Source: Lachnospiraceae bacterium
GTDB taxonomy: Bacteria > Bacillota > Clostridia > Lachnospirales > Lachnospiraceae
Direction of reading: 5' to 3'
NCBI GenBank assembly: GCA_910574965.1
Contig: CAJTDB010000004.1
Span: 175,231 to 239,230, forward strand
Length of the DNA: 64,000 bases
Shown piece after piece: positions 17,186 through 25,700 of the stretch. A program made the position numbers and the translations under genes. Position 1 is the stretch's first letter. Every line of letters starts with the position of its first letter. A model generated the notes under the pieces. That model was not told the DNA's origin. It ran no database searches and was given only the letters and a program-made list of their open reading frames with translations.

Positions 17186-18076
17186 ATGAATCGGATTCGG
17201 CTTATTGTTCAGCTTGTCTATACCATTCTTACGAACGGCTATGCCTATGGATTTCTTCATGGAAAAATCTATCAGGGAAATCTCAAATATGCCTGTGTTC
17301 CGGGACTGAATTGCTACTCCTGTCCCGGTGCCCTCGCATCCTGCCCTATGGGCGCGCTCCAGGCTCTTTTAAACAAGCAGGGATTCCACATTCCTTTCGG
17401 AGTGCTTGGATTTTTCTTTCTGTTTGGAAGTCTTCTGGGACGGTCGGTGTGCGGCTGGTTATGTCCTTTTGGAATGGTGCAGGATCTTCTTTTTCGGATT
17501 CCGATTTTCCGTAAGAAAAAAAGACTGCCCTTCCACCGCGTTCTGACCTTTGGAAAGTATGCCGTTCTTTTGCTTCTTGCAGGGCTTGGCTCTTTGCTTT
17601 TGTTTGGCGGTTTTGCCAGAGTACCGGCGTTCTGCAAATTCCTCTGTCCGTCCGGTACGCTTTTGGGCGCATTGCCGCTTCTTGCGGTGAACGGACAGCT
17701 CCGCAGTCAGGCCGGCGGCTTGTTTTTCTGGAAGTTTGGTATCCTTATCGCCCTTCTCCTGCTTTCTGTAAAGGTCTACCGCCCTTTCTGCCAGTACCTC
17801 TGCCCTCTTGGTGCTGTCTACGGCTGGTTCAATCGGTTCAGCCTTGTGCAGATCCATTGGGAAGAAGAACAGTGTATTTCCTGCAATGTATGCCAGAAAG
17901 CCTGTCCCGTAGGTCTGTCGGTTCGCGAGATCTCCCGCTCGCCGGAATGCATCCGCTGCGGAAAATGTGTGGATGCCTGTCCGCAAAAATGCCTCCATGG
18001 CACTCCCTATCTTTACAAAAGTACTTCAGCGTCCTATAATAAATTACAGAAAAAACCAAAAGGAGGATCCTTATGA
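17186..18076 (+). CDS. Membrane 4Fe-4S protein, NapH/YccM-like
   Basis: This 296-residue polytopic iron-sulfur protein probably passes electrons from cytoplasmic ferredoxin across the membrane. It has about five membrane helices, the two CP motifs typical of NapH/RdxA/YccM proteins (CGWLCPFG and CQYLCPLG), and other Cys clusters near CYSCPGALASCP and CKFLCPSG. The C-terminal ferredoxin domain has CISCNVCQKACP and CIRCGKCVDACP, for two 4Fe-4S clusters. The ATG at 17186 lies 4 nt after the micro-protein stop; an in-frame TTG at 17168 is less likely. Its last codons overlap the next gene by 4 nt. Confidence 0.9.
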   Translation: MNRIRLIVQLVYTILTNGYAYGFLHGKIYQGNLKYACVPGLNCYSCPGALASCPMGALQALLNKQGFHIPFGVLGFFFLFGSLLGRSVCGWLCPFGMVQDLLFRIPIFRKKKRLPFHRVLTFGKYAVLLLLAGLGSLLLFGGFARVPAFCKFLCPSGTLLGALPLLAVNGQLRSQAGGLFFWKFGILIALLLLSVKVYRPFCQYLCPLGAVYGWFNRFSLVQIHWEEEQCISCNVCQKACPVGLSVREISRSPECIRCGKCVDACPQKCLHGTPYLYKSTSASYNKLQKKPKGGSL

Positions 18077-18429
18077 ACGAGAACATAAAAGAATTTGCCG
18101 TCCAAAAGGCAAAAGAGCTGATGAATGCTTCGACCTGCTGTCCGGAAGCGAAAGCTGCTGTTCAGAACTGGCTGGATGCCCTTGGAACCGACCGGGAAGC
18201 TGAGCAGACCCGTACATTTCTTGCAGAGCTGGAGATGGACATCGTTACAGCGGACGGACTCATTGCTTTCGCCGGTTCCGAAGCGGGAGAACGTGTGTTT
18301 GGAAAAGAGATGGCGAAAAACATAGCTGCTCACGGCCGGGAACTAAAAGCTGCCGGTGCTGCATACTGTGACTGTCCGGCCTGCTCTGCCGTGGCCGCGA
18401 TTCTTGAAAAGAAGGACGAGCTTCTGTAA
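18073..18429 (+). CDS. Small Cys-motif protein, often mislabelled 'molecular chaperone Hsp90'
   Basis: This 118-residue soluble helical protein has conserved Cys pairs at CCPEAK (about residues 22-27) and CDCPAC (about 98-103). Homologues in clostridia are commonly annotated 'molecular chaperone Hsp90', but nothing here resembles the Hsp90 ATPase, so the name should not be trusted. It overlaps the 4Fe-4S gene by 4 nt and follows AGGAGG, so it belongs to the redox operon. The Cys arrangement suggests a thiol substrate, metal site or iron-sulfur accessory role, all inferred. Confidence 0.8.
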   Translation: MNENIKEFAVQKAKELMNASTCCPEAKAAVQNWLDALGTDREAEQTRTFLAELEMDIVTADGLIAFAGSEAGERVFGKEMAKNIAAHGRELKAAGAAYCDCPACSAVAAILEKKDELL

Positions 18430-18576
18430 AACCGTATTTTATTAAGTTAGGAAAACAGCCGAACGCGCCCTGCTCATATTGTCCCGGCAGCTCTGTCTGG
18501 TATTCCCCATACAGGCATCGGACCTATGAACAGAAGCGCGTTCAGCGTCACTGTCAGAAACGGTATATTTTCGAGA

Positions 18577-18897
18577 TCACACTTTCAGATCTAACAATTG
18601 CTCGGATACAGCCGCAGGAGAAAGCTTTGAAGGATCGCCCGTTTTCCCTGCTTCTTTCGTCTTCTCTTCTTCCTTCTGTTTCTTCTTCAACTGTTCTATC
18701 TGACGTTTTACATTTTCGATCTGCTTTTCCAGCTCCTTTACCTTTTCCCCGTCCTTATTCTGGACCGCTTCCTTTTTCTGTTGTTCCAGATGCTGAAGTT
18801 TCTGTTCCAGGGCCCGGAGCTTTTGACTGCTCCCTCCGCCATAAGAACCCTCTGCACCTGTGACCGGTGAGCCAAAGCCGACGGCATTTATTCCCAT
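18577..18897 (-). CDS. FlxA-like coiled-coil protein
   Basis: This 106-residue protein has a Gly/Ser-rich start (MGINAVGFGSP) followed by a long charged coiled coil (about residues 25-80, heptads of Leu, Gln, Lys and Glu). It resembles FlxA-like small proteins of Firmicutes; the role is unknown and no flagellar gene is nearby. The start ATG at 18897 has a perfect AGGAGG 8 nt before it. The first 143 nt overlap, in another frame, the 3' end of the histidine kinase frame. Confidence 0.75.
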   Translation of the reverse strand: MGINAVGFGSPVTGAEGSYGGGSSQKLRALEQKLQHLEQQKKEAVQNKDGEKVKELEKQIENVKRQIEQLKKKQKEEEKTKEAGKTGDPSKLSPAAVSEQLLDLKV

Positions 18898-20338
18898 AGA
18901 TGATTCCTCCTGTCTGTTTATTTGGATGTTTTCTGGCTTCCTCTGTTATATCGGCAGAATACTCCCCGGAATTATCGGATGGATGTAAAAGGTCTGGCTT
19001 TTGTTGTAAACTGCCAAACAGAAGCTTCAGACAATAGTTTCCACCGCCGGCTGTATTTTCAGCAGTTCCCTGATAACGCTTCATGACCGCCCGGATATTG
19101 GCAAGACCAGTCCCGTCTTCCGGCGCTTTTTGAATATCTGGATGGCAGCTATTTTCAATAACCAGCAGAAAGAATGCGCCTTTTTTCCTGCTCGTTATAA
19201 AGATCTGCCGCTTTTCTGCCGGCACTTTTTTGCAGGCTCCAATGGCGTTGTCAATTCCGTTGGCCAGAAGAATACACCAGTCCACTGGACGGACGATGCT
19301 GTCTACCGGAAGACGGAGACTGCAGCTAATCTGGATTCCTTCCTGTTCTGCCAGAGAAAACTTGCTCCCAAGAAGTGCGTCTGCCGCTGGAATACCGGTT
19401 TGAACCGGACTGACAAGCTCTGCGGCTACTGCTTCCAGACAGGTCAGATATTCGGACGCCTGATCAATTTCTCCGGCTTTTAAAAGTTCTGCTAAAACTG
19501 TCAGATGATTTTTCATGTCGTGACGCAGTGCCCGTGTCTTCTGCTCCCGCAGAAGCGCTTCCTGCATATAAACTTCCTGTTCTGCCGTCTGCTGTTTCAG
19601 CAGGCGGACATTCTGTTCTGTGCGGAAAATTTTCAGAATCTCTTCATAGGCTGACAAGGTCACCAGCAGACAGACACATGCAAAGAGCTGAAGAAACAAA
19701 AGTTCAGTATGATCGATCTTAATCAGAGGAAAGAACTCTCCGGTCGTTCCATCCATCTCTATGTCCTTTCCATAAAAAGAAGTCTGTATGGTGCGCAGGA
19801 CCATGGAAATAAAAAAGACCGGAAATGTCAGCCAGAGCAAAGTCCTCCGGTTCGTCTGGATCAATACATGCCGAAACCGGTAAAGAATAAACGAGGACAG
19901 TCCCCATACAAGCGGTACTTTCAGAAACTCCCTGACTGCATCCGACCAGAATATCCAGTCTTTATGCTTCAAAATCAAAGGCATCATAATCCGATAGTCC
20001 GTCCAGCTCATGATCCCTTCACTGACATTTAAGACAGACAAGATCAGCACAGAGACAGAGAGAGCCTCCATCCATTTTCGCTTCAGCAGAAAATGCCCGC
20101 AGCACATAAGCAGCAGAATTTCCATCAGCAGTCCCGTACTTCCTTCCATAGAATACCAGATTTTTCCCGCAGAAACAAACATAGAAAGAAGCATATAGCA
20201 TATATATTTTGTACATTCAAAAGGAATGCTGCAGTACCTGCAGAAAAAGAAATACACCGTAAAAGGCAACAGAACATAAGCAGCCGCCATGGGGAGAAGG
20301 AAATTCCATGGGAACATGCTTGCTGCATATCCGCCCAA
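18755..20338 (-). CDS. AgrC-like GHKL sensor histidine kinase
   Basis: This 527-residue sensor has 5-6 membrane helices (residues 12-235), a dimerisation helix with the phospho-acceptor in LRHDMKNH (His273) and a GHKL ATPase domain (N-box ANGIDNAIGAC, G-box DGTGLANIRAVMKRY). It pairs with the LytTR regulator encoded just upstream. The start is a TTG at 20338, 8 nt after AGGAGG and 3 nt after the regulator stop; the first ATG lies 7 codons further in. The ATPase domain should end near KLLFG, yet the frame continues about 80 low-quality residues into the next gene, which suggests a lost stop or frameshift. Such kinases usually sense peptides. Confidence 0.88.
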   Translation of the reverse strand: MGGYAASMFPWNFLLPMAAAYVLLPFTVYFFFCRYCSIPFECTKYICYMLLSMFVSAGKIWYSMEGSTGLLMEILLLMCCGHFLLKRKWMEALSVSVLILSVLNVSEGIMSWTDYRIMMPLILKHKDWIFWSDAVREFLKVPLVWGLSSFILYRFRHVLIQTNRRTLLWLTFPVFFISMVLRTIQTSFYGKDIEMDGTTGEFFPLIKIDHTELLFLQLFACVCLLVTLSAYEEILKIFRTEQNVRLLKQQTAEQEVYMQEALLREQKTRALRHDMKNHLTVLAELLKAGEIDQASEYLTCLEAVAAELVSPVQTGIPAADALLGSKFSLAEQEGIQISCSLRLPVDSIVRPVDWCILLANGIDNAIGACKKVPAEKRQIFITSRKKGAFFLLVIENSCHPDIQKAPEDGTGLANIRAVMKRYQGTAENTAGGGNYCLKLLFGSLQQKPDLLHPSDNSGEYSADITEEARKHPNKQTGGIIYGNKCRRLWLTGHRCRGFLWRREQSKAPGPGTETSASGTTEKGSGPE

Positions 20339-20341
20339 GAC

Positions 20342-21046
20342 TTATTCCTCCTTCCCTATATAATCCATCATCTTTTTCATAAAATCCGAGTGATAATTTT
20401 TGGAAACAGGAATCTGTTCTCCGTTCTCCAGTACTGCCTGTCCGTTGCGGTATTCGGACAGATATGCCGGATTGACCAGAAAGCTGCGATGGCACCGGAT
20501 AAAATCGGGAGCAGTCTGCTGTTCGACTTCTTTCATTTTCCCATAGTAGTCCAGGATCCCTTTCTTTGTATGCAGATAAATTTTCCGGTTAATCACTTCG
20601 CAATAATAGATATCCTTCAGTTTTATATTTTGGCACCAGTTCATAGTCCGGACGAACAGCCCCTTTTCCTCCTTGACCGACAGGTGTTTCAGACTGCGCT
20701 TCAGCGTTCGCTCCAGACGTGCTTCCTCCACAGGTTTCAGTAAATAGTCCATAGCCTCCACCTCAAAAGCATCCGGCATATATTCTTCCAGTACCGTTAC
20801 AAAGATCAGCACGCCTTCAAAATCCTTTTCCCGAAGTTTTTTTGCCAGCTCCATTCCATTAAGGTTCGGCATCCGGATATCCAGAAAAATCAGATCATAA
20901 TCCAGGGGCATATAGAAAAACTGCACAGCATTAGTATAACAGGCGATTTGAAAAGGCTCATCCCATTGCTTTAGCTTTGATGCAACCATCTGCTTCAGTT
21001 GTTCGCATATGACCGGTTCATCGTCGCAGACTGCTATTTTAATCAT
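20342..21046 (-). CDS. LytTR family response regulator
   Basis: This 234-residue regulator has a receiver domain (residues 1-120; acidic pocket CDDE, phospho-acceptor in LDIRMPN, conserved Lys in YLLKP) and a C-terminal LytTR DNA-binding domain (about 135-230, ending HRSFLVNPAYL...KNYHSDFMKK). It is the first gene of an operon with the GHKL kinase. Its AgrA-type targets cannot be named from this window. The ATG at 21046 follows GGAGG. Confidence 0.93.
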   Translation of the reverse strand: MIKIAVCDDEPVICEQLKQMVASKLKQWDEPFQIACYTNAVQFFYMPLDYDLIFLDIRMPNLNGMELAKKLREKDFEGVLIFVTVLEEYMPDAFEVEAMDYLLKPVEEARLERTLKRSLKHLSVKEEKGLFVRTMNWCQNIKLKDIYYCEVINRKIYLHTKKGILDYYGKMKEVEQQTAPDFIRCHRSFLVNPAYLSEYRNGQAVLENGEQIPVSKNYHSDFMKKMMDYIGKEE

Positions 21047-21090
21047 GGGAAATCCTCCTGTCTTTTTCCTGTCGTGGTTATTCTTTTTCT

Positions 21091-21119
21091 ATTATATCAT
21101 GATATCCCTGCCCTCTCAA
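21091..21119 (-). promoter_or_regulatory. Promoter of the LytTR/GHKL operon
   Basis: On the minus strand TTGAGA (21119-21114), 17 bp, TATAAT (21096-21091) precedes the regulator start by about 45 nt. Confidence 0.75.
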
Positions 21120-21126
21120 CGAAAAA

Positions 21127-21972
21127 TCAGAGCATCCAGGAAAATACCGCCGTTCTGGATTCCAGAAGCCGTACAGTCAGATCCGGAAGTGCTCCTGACA
21201 GATACTCATACAGCAGTTCATTTCCTCGGAATCGCTCGTCTACAAGCCTTTTAAGAACTTGCGCCAGATCCTTTTGCATATCCTCTTTCGAATGTGTTTC
21301 AAGCCACCTTTCCAGACGATCCTGGTGCTCCGGAGCAGCCGCTGCCTGCAGAGGTTTTCCCATAAGAATACATCCAAGCACATGTTCCAGAAAAATCTGG
21401 CACAAATTAAAGAACTGTTTCTTATAATTCCAGTCATACCTGCCAAACACTTCGAGAACATATGTTCTTTCAAAGGCTCCAAGAAATTTCTGCTCCAGAG
21501 ACAGGTAACTTAAATACTGTTCGATAGCGTCAATACCGGCAGAGCCATCCATGGGCAGGAGTGTCGGGTAGTCCAGGGCAAGAAGTGTATGATGAGGAGC
21601 AAATCTGGCATCATAGCGGCGGAAAAATTCCGGCAGTCCCTTTTCCATTACGGCCTCTAAATTTTTACACCCGTAAGAATCGAACCGTTCGGACAGACGG
21701 TTGTAAAAAGCCCGCATCTTTTTAACTTTTCGGACCACAAACTCAAATCCCTTTTGATAATATTCTTCTGTGCATGGAGCTTCTGACGCCATCAGTGCAT
21801 TTTGAAAATCCTGTTCCTGCTCGTATTCATGGATACAGTACAGAACCGCTTCCATGAGCTCTTGGGCCCTTTCAAATGTAACAGAGGTGCTTGTGCCGCC
21901 TGTATATTTTTCGGAAAGTTTTGCTACGATTGGCAGCAGTTCCTGTATATATTTTTCCTTTTGCATATGCAT
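21127..21972 (-). CDS. DUF6179 domain-containing protein
   Basis: This 281-residue soluble helical protein matches the DUF6179 family by its opening (YTGGTSTSVTFERAQELMEA) and by its pairing with a DUF6323 gene directly upstream (3-nt gap). The family is common in Lachnospiraceae and has no known function. It may be shorter than some homologues, which I cannot confirm. The pair forms its own two-gene operon with a strong promoter. Confidence 0.8.
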   Translation of the reverse strand: MHMQKEKYIQELLPIVAKLSEKYTGGTSTSVTFERAQELMEAVLYCIHEYEQEQDFQNALMASEAPCTEEYYQKGFEFVVRKVKKMRAFYNRLSERFDSYGCKNLEAVMEKGLPEFFRRYDARFAPHHTLLALDYPTLLPMDGSAGIDAIEQYLSYLSLEQKFLGAFERTYVLEVFGRYDWNYKKQFFNLCQIFLEHVLGCILMGKPLQAAAAPEHQDRLERWLETHSKEDMQKDLAQVLKRLVDERFRGNELLYEYLSGALPDLTVRLLESRTAVFSWML

Positions 21973-21975
21973 TTT

Positions 21976-22512
21976 CTACCTCCAGAATAAATCTTTCAGT
22001 GCTTCCTGATACAGTTTTCGGTCCCATCTTGGAACTTCGTCAAACTGTTCGTAAACGCCTTTGCCATCGGTCTCTTTATATCCCTGATATCCGGCCCGCA
22101 CTGCCTGTGCAAAGATCGGCAGACAGGTGCCTGACAGATAATCCAGATCTCCTTCGCAGATTGTTTCAAACTGCTCCTTCATAAAATGCAGCAGTTCCTC
22201 ATCAGACACTTCATCTAACAATTCATTTTTAAAATGAAAAAATATATCTTGCAGTCCGGCAAGCGTCTCGGCATAATCACTCTGATGGATATACGCCGAA
22301 TCACAAAACTCGTAGATGATCTTGGGAAGGATGCCCTGCCCAAATTCCACCCGTTTCGTATCCGCAAGCGTCTGCTTCCGCTTTTCCATCAACTCATGGG
22401 CATCCTCCGGGCTGAGGGCAAGGCCATATTTCTGCGTATACGGATTGGTCTCTAAAAGCTGTGATACTTGTGCCTGTTCCAGAGCAAGTGCAAGCCAATT
22501 TTTCTCTTCCAT
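21976..22512 (-). CDS. DUF6323 family protein
   Basis: This 178-residue soluble helical protein belongs to DUF6323; the stretch VEFGQGILPKIIYEFCDS and the later ELLHFMKEQFE region are the family's conserved parts. The two DUFs nearly always occur together in clostridial genomes, and the function is unknown. The start ATG at 22512 follows a GAAGGGG site and it is the first gene of the pair. Confidence 0.8.
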   Translation of the reverse strand: MEEKNWLALALEQAQVSQLLETNPYTQKYGLALSPEDAHELMEKRKQTLADTKRVEFGQGILPKIIYEFCDSAYIHQSDYAETLAGLQDIFFHFKNELLDEVSDEELLHFMKEQFETICEGDLDYLSGTCLPIFAQAVRAGYQGYKETDGKGVYEQFDEVPRWDRKLYQEALKDLFWR

Positions 22513-22573
22513 AAAATAGTTCCCCTTCTTATGAAACTCTCACCTTTGCATAGTATATAACGTGTGGAACTCC

Positions 22574-22602
22574 ATTATAGAGCCTGTCTTGTCAGATTGC
22601 AA
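22574..22602 (-). promoter_or_regulatory. Promoter of the DUF6323-DUF6179 operon
   Basis: TTGCAA (22602-22597), 17 bp, TATAAT (22579-22574) on the minus strand lies about 60 nt before the start codon. Confidence 0.72.
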
Positions 22603-22656
22603 CTCTTGTTTTTTTCTGATTTTATGGTATTATTATATCAGCAAAAGAAATACAAT

Positions 22657-22699
22657 ACGGTGCAGTGCTTTCCTGGACTTTAGAAAAGCACTGCACCGT
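22657..22699 (-). terminator. Terminator after the secreted transglutaminase-like gene
   Basis: A 15-bp stem, ACGGTGCAGTGCTTT (22657-22671) with AAAGCACTGCACCGT (22685-22699), is followed on the minus strand by ATTGTATTTCTTTT. It begins about 30 nt after the stop codon. Confidence 0.72.
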
Positions 22700-22730
22700 T
22701 TCTGCTTGGAAAATCTTTTTTAGAAAAATA

Positions 22731-25700
22731 TTATTTGACCAAATGCCGATTTCCCGAAAGCAGGGATTCGGAATTTCCCTGGCGGCGGGATTTGCGGTTC
22801 TGACCCTGATGAGACAAGGAACCTTTCATGCGGCTAGGATGATACTGTTTTCGGACTCCCTTTCGAATCTCTGTCGGTTCGGACAGAGCATCGGGCAGCG
22901 GTTCGCTTGGAACATCTTCCGATGCAGGAATTGTTGACTGGTATCCGATTCCATAGACGCCCGACTGCGTAATTTCAAAGACCACCGCCTTCCGTTTGGT
23001 ATCATACCCGGATGCCTTGATCCATTTCATCATTCCGGCCTGATCTACAGAGAAAGCATTCAGTTCTTCTGTATCCAGATCTCTCATTGGCTTACAGGGA
23101 ATAGAAACCGTAGCTTTACAACCTTCTGGAAATGCAAGAGGGGATTCGGTCCCGCCTGCAACAGAAACAAGTGTCAGATGATAAATAGCATAGGTTCCTA
23201 AAGCAGTTTTTACGGGCTGCGAAAGGGTAACCGGATTTATCTCTTCCACATGCAGACGTATATCTGCCCCCTTTGCCGCCGTCTGCAGCGCTTTTAGTAT
23301 ATTCTGATCAAAGGCTGCCGACAGAACACCGTCTATCTGAAGTTCCAGCTTCTGGACATTCTGACGGGCCAGAAGCTCTAAGACGGATGCGTCAATTGTT
23401 ACGCTGGGAGCCGTATGGTTGGCCGGTTTGACCGGAACAATGACTTCCAAACCGCTGGATGAGCTGCTGTTGCTGCCGGATGACTGTGCCGACGGAGCAA
23501 GTATGGAAGATATAAATGCCTCGTCTACGGTTACATTGCCGTTTTGATCTGGCTTTAAAGGAGCCAGACTGCCGGCATCAGGAAGACGGCTGATCGTATC
23601 TATCGAGCGAAGGGAAGAAGAACTGATGTTCGATTCCCTTCGGGTTTCCCCAGAAGCCGTGCCCGCTGTGTTCTCAGGAGTCGGCTGCGGATTGCCGGGA
23701 GCAGGCGTATTACTCCCACCGGAATCATGGTTCCCGCCGGAGGAACTTCCTTTGCTGGAAGAGCCGTTTCCTGACGGACTGCCGTTTCCGGAAGAGCCGC
23801 TGTTTCCTGACGAACTGCCGCTTCCGGAGGAACCATTGCCTCCTGATGTGCTGCCGTTTCCGGAAGAACCATTATCTCCGGAAGTATTTCCATCATCAGG
23901 CGTGCTGCTGTCTCCGCCGGAAGGATTCTTATTCTCGGAAGGATCGGTTCCCTCTGTCTGACTGTCACCGGTGTTGTCGCCGGCAGAAGGATCGGTTCCC
24001 GGCTTTTCCGGTTCCGGATCAACAGGTTCTGAAAGTTCTACATGAAAAACTACAGGCTGATATTTGTATTTCTCCGTGTCTCGAATCCGAATCGTATAGT
24101 CTCCGGGAGCAGGGATATCTGAAAAGAAAACCGTTACCACCCCTTCGGACTGGGTGACCTTTAAGACCGAAAGCTCCGGGTCGGTAATGAGATCCGATGA
24201 AGTGATAACCGGCATTCCAAGAGAAGCCGTCTGCGGAACAAGTGTCAGGAGCATCTGATCGGACGTCGGACGCTGGACGGATACATCCACAGCAGTGCTG
24301 GTCGGTTCCCGTCTGACAAAAATAAAGTCCGTTTTTTTCGTAGTAATTGAGCTTCGGTACTGATCCGGATAGTTGCTTCTGACGTACGCTGTCACTTGTA
24401 CTGTTTTGCTGTCTCCGGGGTTACCTTGTGCTTCCCATATAAAAGGCCCATGATAGACCTGTTCCGGTCCATTGTTGATTGAATATACAATCGAAACATA
24501 TTCCTCGCCGACTCTGTCATAAATGCTTCTTGTAATAATCACATTTACAGCAACCTTCCTGCGATTATTGCCATAAGTTTCATAGATCGGTTCAAGCGTT
24601 ATGTCCGGTTTTACAGCCTGTGGAAGTCCCTTATACCGAACCTTCAAAGAATCGGGTTCAAACAGAAATGTTTCTGAATCAGTAAAATAAAAAATATAAT
24701 CAAGATCTGTCCGAATCATTTCTGACAGGGTAAGCGTGACCTCTCTTCCATCAGAAGACGGAGTGATGCGATTAATACGCACCCTGTTCGTTCTGATAAT
24801 TTTTGACGTCAGTTCCGGCATTCCAAACATATCGCTTTCCGGCTCCAGGAGCAGAACAACGTTATTGGATCCTAATTTGGCTTCTTTTATGGATACATGA
24901 ACAATGGTACTGGTAGGCGGAACATAAAAGTCAGGCGTATCCACAGCGTAGACAAATTTCTCCGCATTCTTGATTCTGACCTGATAATTGCCCGTTTCCG
25001 GATGTCCGTCAAAAGCAATCGTCACAGAAGTTCCGTCCGCTGCCATATCAACCGATTTGATCTTTACTTCCGGAGTAATCAGAATATCCGATGCATCCAA
25101 CGCCGAAGGGACCCCTTTCGAAGGGTCCTCCCAGGCAAGATTAAGGATCAGACGGTCCGCATTGCTGTCCGCTACCGTTACATGCGCTTTATTCGGGGGC
25201 ACAAAGTGATAATCCTCCGTGCATAAAGCCGGATGCCCCGTCGTTAGATCCGGATTGTATCTGCCTTTATAATATCCGCTGGACGAGCCGATCATAAAAT
25301 AATTCCGTGTATTTTCACCGTCATTCCATGTGGCGTCCACCAGGTACCAGTTTCCGAACAGTTCCACATAATTCCACATATGTTCACCATATTGTCCGGC
25401 ATTGTTCCTTCCGTGTCCGTCCACCAGAATGCACCGGATCTCACTCAGATCACATAAGTATTTGAATGCCTTGGCATAGCCTGCGCAGACTACCTTTCCT
25501 CCGTTAAATGCCCGATACATGGAATGAGACTGTGTATGCGAAGTACTGCTGTGATAAGTGTCAAAATCATAATCCGTCAGTCTGCAGATTTCCTCATGAA
25601 AATACTGAATTTTTTCATAATCTGTATCAAAGGTTTCATTCGCATAGGCAGCAATGGCAGCCGCTGTCTGAAGCGCACTCTGCCGGTATGCTTCCCCGCC

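Noticed and set aside
18463..18547. GAACGCGC/GCGCGTTC inverted arms between convergent genes
   Set aside because: The arms are about 65 nt apart with no T-run, so I do not call a terminator.
23600..24157. Proline-rich and glutamate-rich open frames on both strands
   Set aside because: They are alternate-frame readings of the Gly/Ser linker repeat in the secreted transglutaminase-like gene.
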